A stretch of DNA of 64,000 nucleotides from CAWAYR01 sp050250955 (lineage in GTDB: Bacteria; Acidobacteriota; Vicinamibacteria; Vicinamibacterales; UBA2999): the NCBI GenBank assembly GCA_050250955.1, contig JBFWNR010000003.1, positions 310,001 to 374,000 of the forward strand, given 5' to 3'. Both the position numbers and the translations under genes were made by a program. The notes beneath the pieces are model-generated. The model worked only from the letters and a program-made list of their open reading frames with translations. It was not told the DNA's origin and did no database searches. Below, in pieces: positions 38,814-47,514 of the stretch; position 1 is the first letter of the stretch; the number at the start of each line of letters is the position of its first letter.

Positions 38814-39431
38814 TTACTTGCTGGCCACGGTCATCGTCGAGACGAAGCCGTTGGTGCCGGAATGCTTCCAGGAGTGGGCGGCGCTGGCGTGCTGGTGGCT
38901 GACGCTCTTGAACTGGGTGTAATTCTGCAACGCGACGCCGGGCAGGTTCATGATCTTGATGGCCTGGCCGTTGTAGCCCCGCACGACCTCCATGTCCACC
39001 GACGACTCGGGCGCCGAGAAGCGCACGCGGGAGTCGGAGATCTCCATGGTGATCGGCACCTTGCTGAACGACAGCATGCCCTTGTGGAAGCCGGCGAAGG
39101 CCAGCGGCAGCAGCGCCTCGACGGCCCGCTCCTGGGCCGGCGACACCTTGTCGCTGACGTAGATCTTCGACCAGGTGCCCATCTGGAACGTGACCAGGAA
39201 CTGGACGCCGGCCAGATCGACGTCGCCGTAGCGGCCGCGGTCGATCGAGATCATGCGGTTGCCTTCGCACGGCATCCGGTTGGGCGAGCCGCCGAAGTTG
39301 CACGGGCACGAGATCGTGCAGCTGCAGCTTTCGGCCACGGTGGCCGACAGGTTCCACGACGGGGTCTGGGCGCGGGCGGGAATCTCGACGACCAGCCACG
39401 CGACGGTGAGCAGAGCGGCGGCGACGCGCAT
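38814..39431 (-). CDS. DUF1326 secreted protein
   Basis: The 205 residues have a signal peptide ending near ARA-QTPS and the DUF1326 hallmark CSCTISCPC (Cys36, Cys38, Cys42, Cys44) followed by NFGGSPNRMPCEG. The cysteine cluster may bind a metal, but the function of the family is unknown. The ribosome binding site lies within a perfect hairpin (39438-39452). Confidence 0.87.
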   Translation of the reverse strand: MRVAAALLTVAWLVVEIPARAQTPSWNLSATVAESCSCTISCPCNFGGSPNRMPCEGNRMISIDRGRYGDVDLAGVQFLVTFQMGTWSKIYVSDKVSPAQERAVEALLPLAFAGFHKGMLSFSKVPITMEISDSRVRFSAPESSVDMEVVRGYNGQAIKIMNLPGVALQNYTQFKSVSHQHASAAHSWKHSGTNGFVSTMTVASK

Positions 39432-39437
39432 GACGAT

Positions 39438-39452
39438 GCCCTCCAGGAGGGC
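39438..39452 (-). promoter_or_regulatory. Hairpin containing the DUF1326 ribosome binding site
   Basis: GCCCTCC-A-GGAGGGC is a perfect 7-bp inverted repeat 7 nt upstream of ATG 39431. The GGAGGG of the minus-strand transcript is one arm, so translation could be masked when the hairpin forms. Confidence 0.45.
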
Positions 39453-39493
39453 TCAGCGTGCGTCATTCGCCGCCACCTGTCAACGCGACGTCG

Positions 39494-39934
39494 TCAGTTG
39501 GCGGTGCGGGCCTGCAGGCCCTCGATGTAGCTGACGAGCGCTTCGATGCGCCGGGTGATGCTGGCCTCGTCGCCGCCACCGGAGGTGCGCGCGAACACGT
39601 CGCCCCACACCGGCATGTCGGGGCCGCCGTGGCCGCGCACCGGCTGCCGGCCGTCGATGATCCGGTAGACCCGGTCGGTCGGGAAGACGCCCTTGTTGCG
39701 GCGGGCGATGGTGGTCAGGTCGGCCGGACGCTTGCGCAGCGAATCGGCGAGCGGGCCGTCGCCGCGGGCCGAGGTGCCGTGGCACGACGCGCAGTAGGTC
39801 CGGAACAGGTAGTCGCCGGTGGTGGACGCGGCGGGGCCGGTCTGGGCGGCGACCGGCGCGGCGGCGAGGCTCAGACCGGCCGCCGTCACGGCCGTCAGGA
39901 GCGGCATCAGCAGGGTTCGAGCGGCGGCGGTCAT
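39494..39934 (-). CDS. Class I c-type cytochrome, single haem
   Basis: The 146-residue protein has a signal peptide (1-31) and one haem-binding motif CASCH (Cys48, Cys51, His52). A distal Met is expected in DMPVWGDVF. This is the small periplasmic electron carrier pattern. ATG 39934 follows GAGGAG at eight bases; an ATG at 39955 is an alternative. It diverges from the GMC-like oxidoreductase, a common pairing in which a cytochrome accepts electrons from an exported dehydrogenase. Confidence 0.9.
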   Translation of the reverse strand: MTAAARTLLMPLLTAVTAAGLSLAAAPVAAQTGPAASTTGDYLFRTYCASCHGTSARGDGPLADSLRKRPADLTTIARRNKGVFPTDRVYRIIDGRQPVRGHGGPDMPVWGDVFARTSGGGDEASITRRIEALVSYIEGLQARTAN

Positions 39935-40123
39935 GACCCCTCCTCGCCGGTCCATGGCAGGCGGACCGACTGCATGACGGAGCGGTCGCAGGACCCGTGC
40001 CAAGGCCGGGGCAGCAGCTGTCGCTCGATTCGTGGCCCCGCGGCGCCTGGGAACCGGCGTCCGACCGAAGTCTTCCCGGCGACGCTGGATTCTCCGCGCC
40101 GCCGCGGTAATGTGTCGGGCACC

Positions 40124-41611
40124 ATGCCGCCACCGCTCAGCCGCCGCGCCTTCCTGGCCGGTGCCGCCGCCCTGTTGCCGGCAGCGCGGGTCGGAGCCCA
40201 GACGCAGGACGTGCCGGCAGCGGTGGACGTCGTGGTCGTCGGCGGCGACCCGGCGGCGCTGGCCGCCACGTATCGGCTGGCGCAGGCCGACGGCGTGCGG
40301 GTGGCGCTGGTCGAGGACACCCCGCCCTGGGCGCCGCCGGCGCCCGCCTTTCCCGACGCCATCGCCGACCTGCCGCCGTTTGTCCGCGGCCACGCCGCCG
40401 GCTTCGACCGATGGCGCGATGCCGGCAATCCCGGATGGGGATATGCCGACGTCGTCCCGTCGTTCATGCGCCTCGAGCGCTACGAAGCCGGCGCCAGCGC
40501 GCACCGCGGCGGCGACGGGCCGGTGCCGGTGGCGCACTGCTGGGATCCGCACCCCGGCCACCGCACGTTCCTGCTGGCCTGCAACTCGGGTGGCTTCGCG
40601 CAGGACTCGCGCCACGACTTCAACGGCCCGCGCTCGCAGAGCGTCGGCGGCTACTACCAGAAGGTCATCGCCGACGACCGGCCGGTACGCCTCGAAGCGG
40701 CGCTCGTCGACCCGGTGCGGAAGCGGCCGGGGGTGGCGGTGATTGCCGGGGCGGCGGTGACGCGCCTGGTCGTCGACGGCCGCCGCGTGGTCGGCGTCGA
40801 GCTCACCCGCGAGGGGCAGCGCCTCGTGGTGCGGGCCGGGCGGGCGGTGATCCTCGCCGCCGGACCGGCTCGCGCGGCGCAGCTGCTGCTGGTCTCGGGG
40901 ATCGGCCCGGCCGAGCACCTGCGCCAGGTCGGCATCGGGGTGGTCGCCGACCGCCCCGGGGTGGGGACCACGCTGCACGATCAGGTGCGCGTGGCGCTGC
41001 GCTGGCAGGCGCTGCCGCCGGCCGAGGCGTGGCCGGCCTCGACGGTCACGGCCGGCTTCTTCACCGTGTCGCTGGTGGCGTCGCCGCCCGACCTGCAGAT
41101 GGACTTCGTCGATCCCAGGCGGGCCGGTGCCGCGCGTCTGGGCCTCGACATCACCAACGTCCAGCCGACCTCGCGCGGCACGGTGCGGCTGACCTCCGCC
41201 GATCCGGCGCGCGGTCCGGCAATCGACGCGCGGACGCTCACCACCGACGGCGACGTGACGGCGCTGGTCCAGGGCATCCGCCTGGCGCGGCTGGTCGGCA
41301 CCAGCCCGCAACTCGATCGCTTCCGCACCGGGGAGATCGCCGACAGTGCCGGCGCCGTCAGCACGCCGGACCTGCAGGCCTACGTTCGTGGTGCCGCCGT
41401 GCCGTGTGGACATCTCGCCGGCGCGTGCGCGATGGGCCCGGCCGGCGACGCCGCCGCCGTCGTCGGCGCCACGCTGGCCGTACACGGCCTCGAAGGACTG
41501 CGGGTGGCCGGCACCGCGGTGATGCCGATGGTCGTCAACGCGCCGCCTGACGCGGCGGCGCTGATGATCGGCGACCGCTGCGCCCAGTTCGTGCTCGACG
41601 GCCCGGCTTGA
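40124..41611 (+). CDS. GMC oxidoreductase-like exported protein with degenerate FAD motif
   Basis: The 495 residues start with a Tat signal (LSRRAFLAGAAALL). The body follows the GMC choline-dehydrogenase plan: PHR-like FLLACNSGGFAQDSRHDFNGPRSQSVGGYYQ, VRAGRAVILAAGPARAAQLLLVSGIGPAEHL and a C-terminal VPCGHLAGACAMG with GLRVAGTAVMP. The N-terminal dinucleotide motif is VVVGGDPAAL (residues 37-46) where the family has GGGSAG, so two of its glycines are lost. FAD binding may be altered. It is close to a cytochrome c gene transcribed divergently. Confidence 0.78.
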   Translation: MPPPLSRRAFLAGAAALLPAARVGAQTQDVPAAVDVVVVGGDPAALAATYRLAQADGVRVALVEDTPPWAPPAPAFPDAIADLPPFVRGHAAGFDRWRDAGNPGWGYADVVPSFMRLERYEAGASAHRGGDGPVPVAHCWDPHPGHRTFLLACNSGGFAQDSRHDFNGPRSQSVGGYYQKVIADDRPVRLEAALVDPVRKRPGVAVIAGAAVTRLVVDGRRVVGVELTREGQRLVVRAGRAVILAAGPARAAQLLLVSGIGPAEHLRQVGIGVVADRPGVGTTLHDQVRVALRWQALPPAEAWPASTVTAGFFTVSLVASPPDLQMDFVDPRRAGAARLGLDITNVQPTSRGTVRLTSADPARGPAIDARTLTTDGDVTALVQGIRLARLVGTSPQLDRFRTGEIADSAGAVSTPDLQAYVRGAAVPCGHLAGACAMGPAGDAAAVVGATLAVHGLEGLRVAGTAVMPMVVNAPPDAAALMIGDRCAQFVLDGPA

Positions 41612-41642
41612 CCGCCCGCAGGCGGCGGGCCACCATGGGCGC

Positions 41643-42863
41643 ATGACGGTCGCCGCCTCCACTGCGCCTGCCGCCGGCCTGGGCGCCGACAGCCGCACGT
41701 TCGCGCCCGGCCCGCTCGTCGTCGGCGCCGCGATCGCGCTCGGCGCCTGGCTGCTCAACGCCGCGTTCGGCTGGCGGATGGCGGCGCTTTTCGGCGTCGG
41801 CGCCGCCGCCGGCGTGGTGCTCTACCACGCCGCGTTCGGGTTCACCTCGGCGTGGCGGATCTTCATCGCCGACGGCCGCGGCGAGGGCCTGCGCGCCCAG
41901 ATGCTGCTGCTGGCGATCACCTGCGCGGCCTTCTTCCCGCTGCTCGCCGCCGGCGAGGCGTTCGGCGTGCGGCTGAACGGCCTGGTGCAGCCGGCCGGCG
42001 TCCCGGTGCTGGCCGGCGCATTCCTCTTCGGCATCGGCATGCAGCTGGGTGGCGGCTGCGCCTCGGGCACCCTCTTCACGGTGGGCGGCGGCAACACCCG
42101 GATGGTCGTCACGCTCGTCTTCTTCGTCGTCGGCTCGCTCCTGGGCACGTGGCATGCGCCGTTCTGGTGGGCCCAGCCGACACTGCCGCCGACCTCGCTG
42201 GTCGTGCAGTTCGGGCCGGTGGCGGCGCTGGCGATGAGCCTGGTGGCGTTTGGCGCCATCTTCGTGCTCTCGGTGATCGTCGAGCGGCGCCGCTTCGGCC
42301 GGCTGATGGACGCCCGCCCGGCGGCACGGCCGCAGCAGTGGCTGCGCGGGCCGTGGCCGGTGGTGTTCGGCGCGATCGGGCTGGCCGCCGTCAACCTCGC
42401 CACGCTGCTCATCGCCGGCCGACCGTGGGGCATCACCTCGGCCTTCGCGCTGTGGGGCGCCAAGGCCGCCGCGGCGGTCGGCGTGCCGGTGGAGACCTGG
42501 CCGTACTGGGCGTCGCAGACCGCGGCCCTGCACGGCAGCGTGTTCGGCGATGTCACCTCGGTGATGGACATCGGCATCGTACTCGGCGCGATGCTGGCGG
42601 CGCTGCTGGCCGGGCGCTTCGTGCCGATCTGGCGCATCCCGGCGCGCTCGCTGCTGGCGGCCGTGGTCGGCGGCGTCCTGCTCGGCTACGGCGCCCGCGT
42701 CGCCTACGGCTGCAACATCGGCGCCTACTTCAGCGGCATCGCCTCGGGCAGCCTGCACGGCTGGCTGTGGCTGCCGGCGGCCTTCGCCGGCAACGTCCTG
42801 GGCACCTACGTGCGGCCGGCCTTCGGGCTGGGCATCGAGAAGACCGCGCTGCCGAAGTGCTGA
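41643..42863 (+). CDS. YeeE/YedE-family membrane carrier (thiosulfate-type)
   Basis: The 406 residues have nine to eleven membrane segments and the two signature loops of the YeeE/YedE (DUF395) family: FGIGMQLGGGCASGTLFTVGGGN and YGARVAYGCNIGAYFSGIASGS. Both conserved cysteines are present; in TsuA-like members these bind thiosulfate during uptake. Sulfur-compound import is likely. No sulfurtransferase or TusA is adjacent. It converges on the metallopeptidase-like gene. Confidence 0.9.
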   Translation: MTVAASTAPAAGLGADSRTFAPGPLVVGAAIALGAWLLNAAFGWRMAALFGVGAAAGVVLYHAAFGFTSAWRIFIADGRGEGLRAQMLLLAITCAAFFPLLAAGEAFGVRLNGLVQPAGVPVLAGAFLFGIGMQLGGGCASGTLFTVGGGNTRMVVTLVFFVVGSLLGTWHAPFWWAQPTLPPTSLVVQFGPVAALAMSLVAFGAIFVLSVIVERRRFGRLMDARPAARPQQWLRGPWPVVFGAIGLAAVNLATLLIAGRPWGITSAFALWGAKAAAAVGVPVETWPYWASQTAALHGSVFGDVTSVMDIGIVLGAMLAALLAGRFVPIWRIPARSLLAAVVGGVLLGYGARVAYGCNIGAYFSGIASGSLHGWLWLPAAFAGNVLGTYVRPAFGLGIEKTALPKC

Positions 42864-42883
42864 GGGCCGCGCTCGTCGGCGCC

Positions 42884-43651
42884 TCAGCGGCGCAGTGACG
42901 TCAGCCAGTCATCCTCGAGATCGGCGAGCGCCCGGCCGAACACTGCCTGTGCACGAGCGCGGATCGCCGCGAGCGACTCGTCGCGGCCGCTGCTGCGGCG
43001 CATGAACTCGAGCACCGCCGCCAGCCCATGGCGGTCCATCAGGAAACGCACGAACGAGCCCGAGTAGCGGTAGCTCAGCACCTGGTCCGGCAGGGCGCGG
43101 AACGCCGCAGTCGTGACGTAGTCAGCCAGCGGTTGCGGCAGGCGGCCATCACGCAGGTACTCGCGGCAGGCGGCGTGCACCTCGAGGCCGTTGAACCACG
43201 CGTCGAGGCGACCGGCCGCCGGGTCGGTCTGCAGGGCGACGGCGAATCCTTCGTTGAAGAAGTCGGACGGGCGGCCGATCGGCGCCGAGTAGAGGTGCAC
43301 GATCTCGTGGTTGTCGCGGGTCCAGATGGTGTGCAGGCGCCACTGGTCCGGCTCGGCGAAGCCGTTGGTGTTGAAGCGGCCAGTGTACCGGCCCATCGAG
43401 TCGCGCGACTGGTACTTGCGGTACTCGACCTTCGGCGGCTGGATGCCGAGCTGCGCGATCGCCCAGGCGTTGAACGTCTCCTGCCAGTCGACGTCCACGG
43501 TGTCGCCGGCCTCGTGGTAGACCCGCATCGTCACCGTCTCGCGCACGAACGGCAGCGACGCCGCCGCGGAGGGGCCGGTCGGCGTGGCGCCGCCGCCGCA
43601 CGCGCCGCCGAGAAGCGCGACCGCCCCCAGCGTGAGAAGACTCCAGCGCAC
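42884..43651 (-). CDS. Lipoprotein with gluzincin-type metallopeptidase motif
   Basis: The 255 residues from GTG 43651 have a lipobox (LLGGAC, Cys18), and the mature part contains HEIVH (His115, Glu116, His119) followed 15 residues later by Glu134 in FFNEGFAV. This H-E-x-x-H plus downstream E is the zinc site of gluzincins. The rest, with helices rich in aromatic residues, resembles MA-clan peptidases of the peptidase_MA-like group. Likely a surface or periplasmic zinc peptidase; activity unproven. It lies 103 nt downstream of the OMP gene on the same strand. Confidence 0.72.
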   Translation of the reverse strand: MRWSLLTLGAVALLGGACGGGATPTGPSAAASLPFVRETVTMRVYHEAGDTVDVDWQETFNAWAIAQLGIQPPKVEYRKYQSRDSMGRYTGRFNTNGFAEPDQWRLHTIWTRDNHEIVHLYSAPIGRPSDFFNEGFAVALQTDPAAGRLDAWFNGLEVHAACREYLRDGRLPQPLADYVTTAAFRALPDQVLSYRYSGSFVRFLMDRHGLAAVLEFMRRSSGRDESLAAIRARAQAVFGRALADLEDDWLTSLRR

Positions 43652-43754
43652 AGCGACAGCCGAGCAATGGCGGTGCCACCGGGATTCGGCATGCTGGCCG
43701 ACAGGTGGGACGACCGATAGGACCGGCCGCGGAAGCGGGCCGGGAATTCCCGCG

Positions 43755-45680
43755 TCAGCGAATCCGCACTGTCAGTCCCGTGAGGCCCCGCCACTCGCGA
43801 TAGTCGTCGCCGTCCCGGGTGTGTTCGAGCGAGACGAAGCTCGAGGTCGCGCGCCACAGCTGCACGGTGGCGTTGCCGCCCAGGCGCCTGGTCGTCGGCC
43901 GGGTCTCGACGACGATCCCGTCCCCGCGCAGGAAGCGCACCAGCGACAGCGCGGTGGACATCTCGGCGGTGGCGTAGACGCGGCGGCCGAGCTCGCGGCC
44001 GACCGAGACGAAGGTCGAGTGGTAGGACCCGGTCGGTCCGCGCAGGCGTGACGCCGACACCGTCAGGTCGACGCCGCTGCCGAAGAGGTCGCCGGCGAAG
44101 CCGCCCGACTGCCACCGTCCTGTCGGCACGTCGGTGCGGTTGTTGCGGTCGCGCGAGTAGCCGACGTAGGCGCGGACGCGCGGCAGGATCTCACCCGACA
44201 CGCGCCCGCCGTAGGACTCGTAGCGCAGGCCGTCGACCGCCTGCTGCGTCACCGCGCGTCCGGCGCGGATGTCGTCGCTGAGCCCACGGGCATCCACCGA
44301 ACGGCCCCGGCTCACGGTGCCCTGGAGTTCGAGTCGCGGGCCGACGCTGAGTCGCGCCGTGCCGAACAGGTAGGTCAGGCCGTCGTGGCCTCGGCCGCCC
44401 GCCACCGGCGCCAGGTCGTACTCGGCCACCTGGTACACGAACAGCGGCCCGGCCGGGACGAAGTTGGCCACCGACAGCACCGACCGTTCGGTCATCTCGC
44501 CGTTGTGGACGTTCACGTAGCCGGCGACATGACGCCGCCCGCGGGCGCCTTCCAGCACCGCGTAGCCGCCGAGTTTGCGTACGCCATCGCCGTAGCCGAA
44601 GGTGTAGACGTTGGGGTCGAGGCCGCCGAAGACGCCGCCGCGCCAGCGGCCCGCGCCGGAGTCCGGGATCGGGCCGGAGCGGGCTTCGAGCTGGACTCCC
44701 GCCAGTGCGCCGAGCCCACCGAGGTCGTCGAGCCACAAGTGGCCGGCGCGGAGGCTGGCGTGGCCCGCGGCGAGCCGGCGGCCGACGAATCCGTTGTAGA
44801 TGGACACGCGGGGATCGCGGCCCTCGATGGTGTAGGCCGAGTACCGCAGGTCGAGGCCGTATTCGACGCCGTCGGTGTCGCGATCGAGGAACGAGAAGGA
44901 GACCGCGGTCATGACGTCGGCGTAGGCGGTCGCGTCGCTTCCCGGGGCGGTGGCACGGGCGCCGCTGGCGAAGACCGCGACGCGGCCGGTGGGCCGCGGC
45001 GCGCGACCCACCGAGAAGCCGGCAGCCGGCCGCGGCGCCGGCGGCGTGGATTGAGGAGCAGCGGGCGGCGGCGACGGCGACGCGGCTGGACCCGCGATCG
45101 CGCCCGCCGGCGCCGCCACCACGACCGGCAGTGGCGTCGTGGCGACCGGCCGCGGCGGCACCGGGGCGGTCGCCACGGATGGTCCGGCCGCGGTGGTCGG
45201 GGCGGGTCGAGCGGCGGCGGGGACCGGCCGCGCGGAGGCGCGCTCTTCCCGCGCCGACAGGGGGCCCGCGGCGATCGCAATCGTGACATCGCCGGTGGCG
45301 GCCCCGGCCGGAACCAGGCCGACGCTGACCTCTCCAGCCAGGTCGAACACCACGCGCGTGACCGGCGGGTCCACGGCGTTCAGCGCGGTGCGGACCCGCC
45401 GCACCGGGCCGGCGCCGGGGAGGCGGGCCGGGACGTCGCCGGGAACCACCCCCGGCAGATCCACGAACAGGCGTGGCGGGCCGTCGGTGGTGCGCTCCAC
45501 GGTCACTGGCGGGAGGGGGCCGGTGGCCCGCAGACTCACCCGCACCATGGTGCCCTCAGCGGCGACGGCGACTGTGGTCAGCCGCACGGCGCCGGGCTGT
45601 CCGGCGCCGGCCACGGGCGCCGGGAGGACGACCGCCGCTGCCGCGGTCACCGCGACGAGCCACGTCGAACCCACGCACAT
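43755..45680 (-). CDS. Outer-membrane beta-barrel protein with N-terminal AMIN domain
   Basis: The 641 residues have a signal peptide, an AMIN-like domain (~30-140, with VRVSLRATG, PPRLFVDLPGV and TRVVFDLAG), a Pro/Ala/Thr-rich linker (~145-235) and a C-terminal ~400-residue region of alternating amphipathic strands ending VRIR. That ending is consistent with a beta-barrel (RYSAYTIEGRDPRVSIY, RLSVGPRLELQGTVSRGR). AMIN domains bind peptidoglycan. The start lies next to the stop of the 24-haem cytochrome gene, so this is the last gene of the cytochrome operon. Proposed as the porin sheath of an electron conduit; that role is inference. Confidence 0.8.
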   Translation of the reverse strand: MCVGSTWLVAVTAAAAVVLPAPVAGAGQPGAVRLTTVAVAAEGTMVRVSLRATGPLPPVTVERTTDGPPRLFVDLPGVVPGDVPARLPGAGPVRRVRTALNAVDPPVTRVVFDLAGEVSVGLVPAGAATGDVTIAIAAGPLSAREERASARPVPAAARPAPTTAAGPSVATAPVPPRPVATTPLPVVVAAPAGAIAGPAASPSPPPAAPQSTPPAPRPAAGFSVGRAPRPTGRVAVFASGARATAPGSDATAYADVMTAVSFSFLDRDTDGVEYGLDLRYSAYTIEGRDPRVSIYNGFVGRRLAAGHASLRAGHLWLDDLGGLGALAGVQLEARSGPIPDSGAGRWRGGVFGGLDPNVYTFGYGDGVRKLGGYAVLEGARGRRHVAGYVNVHNGEMTERSVLSVANFVPAGPLFVYQVAEYDLAPVAGGRGHDGLTYLFGTARLSVGPRLELQGTVSRGRSVDARGLSDDIRAGRAVTQQAVDGLRYESYGGRVSGEILPRVRAYVGYSRDRNNRTDVPTGRWQSGGFAGDLFGSGVDLTVSASRLRGPTGSYHSTFVSVGRELGRRVYATAEMSTALSLVRFLRGDGIVVETRPTTRRLGGNATVQLWRATSSFVSLEHTRDGDDYREWRGLTGLTVRIR

Positions 45681-45681
45681 C

Positions 45682-47514
45682 TCAGTCGCTCCTTCCGTTC
45701 GGATGACACGAGTAGCAGGCGGCCGAGTCGTAGCGATACCCGGTACGGTTGCGGTGCTTGTCGTCCATCTGCGGACGCTGGTGGCAGGTCAGGCAGCTGA
45801 ACGCCGGCGGGGTCGGCGTGTGGCACTGGCTGCAGGCCACGTTGTGATGGCCGGTCAGCGGGAAGCGCGTGTGGGTGAAGCGGCCCTGCGTCCACGACGT
45901 GTCGGTCGCGCGATGGCAGCTCTCGCAGCTGGTCGGGAACCCCGATTGCGCGTGGTTGGGATTGCGGGTCCCGTTGTAGTCCGCCTGGTGACAGCCGACG
46001 CAGCTGCGCGGTGTCCCCTTGTAGACGCCGCCGCGATGGCAGGTGGCGCAGCTCTGCGCCGCGTGCACGCCCTGCAGGGCGAAGAACTGGTTGTGGTTGA
46101 ACGACACCCCGGTCCACGCGTTGTCGGTCGGCCGGTGGCACGACTCGCACTGCGTCGAGAACCCGGCCTGGGCGTGGTTCGGCGCCGTGGTGCGGTCGTA
46201 TTGGCTGCGGTGACAGCCGACGCAGTCCCGGGCCGTGCCCTTGAAGACGCCGTTGACGTGGCATGCCGTGCACGAGGCCGCACCGTGACGTCCGACCAGG
46301 GCGAACACCTGGTTGTGGTTGAAGCTGCCGCTCCGCCACGACGGATCGCTCGCCCGATGGCAGCTCTCACACGTCGTCGGCATCCCGGCCTGGGCGTGAT
46401 TCGGCGCCGTGGTGCGTTCGTACTCGGTGCGATGGCAGCCGACGCAGTCGCGGGCGGTCCCACGGAACACGCCGTTGGTGTGGCAGACGGCGCACTGGAC
46501 CGAGCCGTGCCGGCCGGCGAGCGGATAGACGCTCGAGTGGTTGAAGGTGCCGCCGTTCCAGTTCGCGTCGGTCGGACGGTGGCAGGTCTCGCAGGTGGTC
46601 GGGAAGCCGGCCTGGGCGTGATTCGGGGCCGCGGTTCGCTGGTATTGCGGCAGGTGGCAGCCGGCGCAGTCGCGGGCCGTGCCCTTGAAGACGTTGTTCG
46701 TGTGGCAGCTCGCGCACGCCTGCAGCGCGTGGCTGCCGACCAGGGTGAAGAACTGGCTGTGGTTGAAGCTCACACCCCGCCAGTCCGGATCGGTGGGCCG
46801 ATGGCACGACTCACAGGCGGTCGGGAAGCCGGCCGCGGCGTGGTTCGGCGACGCCGTGCGCTCGTAGTCGGAACGGTGACAGCCGACGCAGTCGCGCGGC
46901 GTGCCCTGGAACACGCTGTTGCGATGGCAGGTCGCGCACGCCACCGTGGCGTGGGTGCCGACCAGCGGAAAGGTCGCCTGGTGATCGAACCGCGCCTGCG
47001 TGAAGGCCACGTCGGACGGGCGGTGGCAGGCCTCGCACTGGGTCGGAAAACCGGCGGCGAGGTGGTTGGGCGAGGTCGTCGCCTGGTAGTCGGTCTGATG
47101 ACAGCTCACGCACGAGACGTCGGCTTTCTGGAACCGGCCGCCGGCGTGACACGACTCGCAGCCGATGGCGCGATGGGCGCCGTTCAGCGGCATCGCGGTC
47201 AGGGCGCCATGGTCGAATCGGACCGCCGTCCAGGCGATGGTGCGATGGCAGTTCTCGCACTGGGTGCCGAGCTGGGTCTTGAACTTGTCGTCCTGGCGTC
47301 GCACCCAGTGGCAGTCGTAGCAGGCCGTCGGCGTGCCCTTGAACACGCCCTTGATGTGGCAGCTCTCGCACGCCACGGTCTGATGGCGCCCGGTCAGCGG
47401 GAACGCCGTGTTGCCGTGGAAGGCGCGATTGGGGGTCTCGAACTGCGCGCGGGTGGCGATGGTGCCGGTCAGCACGGTCACGGCAACCGCCAGCATCCAG
47501 GCGATGCGGGTCAT
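45682..47514 (-). CDS. 24-haem c-type cytochrome built of 74-residue repeats
   Basis: The 610 residues begin with a signal peptide (cleavage near TRA-QFET) and contain 24 CxxCH haem-binding motifs, counted directly. Residues 134-577 are six tandem units of about 74 residues with three haems each. Each unit has the order CxxCH, NHA-x-AGFP-x-CESCHRPTD, FNH, then LxGxH and a third CxxCH. Many extra histidines can serve as distal ligands. It should be a periplasmic or surface electron wire. It overlaps the second 24-haem gene upstream by ATGA. Confidence 0.93.
   Translation of the reverse strand: MTRIAWMLAVAVTVLTGTIATRAQFETPNRAFHGNTAFPLTGRHQTVACESCHIKGVFKGTPTACYDCHWVRRQDDKFKTQLGTQCENCHRTIAWTAVRFDHGALTAMPLNGAHRAIGCESCHAGGRFQKADVSCVSCHQTDYQATTSPNHLAAGFPTQCEACHRPSDVAFTQARFDHQATFPLVGTHATVACATCHRNSVFQGTPRDCVGCHRSDYERTASPNHAAAGFPTACESCHRPTDPDWRGVSFNHSQFFTLVGSHALQACASCHTNNVFKGTARDCAGCHLPQYQRTAAPNHAQAGFPTTCETCHRPTDANWNGGTFNHSSVYPLAGRHGSVQCAVCHTNGVFRGTARDCVGCHRTEYERTTAPNHAQAGMPTTCESCHRASDPSWRSGSFNHNQVFALVGRHGAASCTACHVNGVFKGTARDCVGCHRSQYDRTTAPNHAQAGFSTQCESCHRPTDNAWTGVSFNHNQFFALQGVHAAQSCATCHRGGVYKGTPRSCVGCHQADYNGTRNPNHAQSGFPTSCESCHRATDTSWTQGRFTHTRFPLTGHHNVACSQCHTPTPPAFSCLTCHQRPQMDDKHRNRTGYRYDSAACYSCHPNGRSD
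45799..47115 (-). repeat. Six tandem ~222-bp coding repeats in the 24-haem cytochrome
   Basis: Codons 134 to about 572 consist of five full 74-codon units and one slightly shorter unit, each encoding three haem sites. Unit starts read SCVSCHQTDY, DCVGCHRSDY, DCAGCHLPQY, DCVGCHRTEY, DCVGCHRSQY and SCVGCHQADY. The protein similarity points to internal duplication. Confidence 0.9.

Noticed and set aside
45799..47115. CRISPR-like or satellite array
   Set aside because: The ~222-bp periodicity is coding repetition of a three-haem module, with codon-level divergence between units, not identical repeats with unique spacers.
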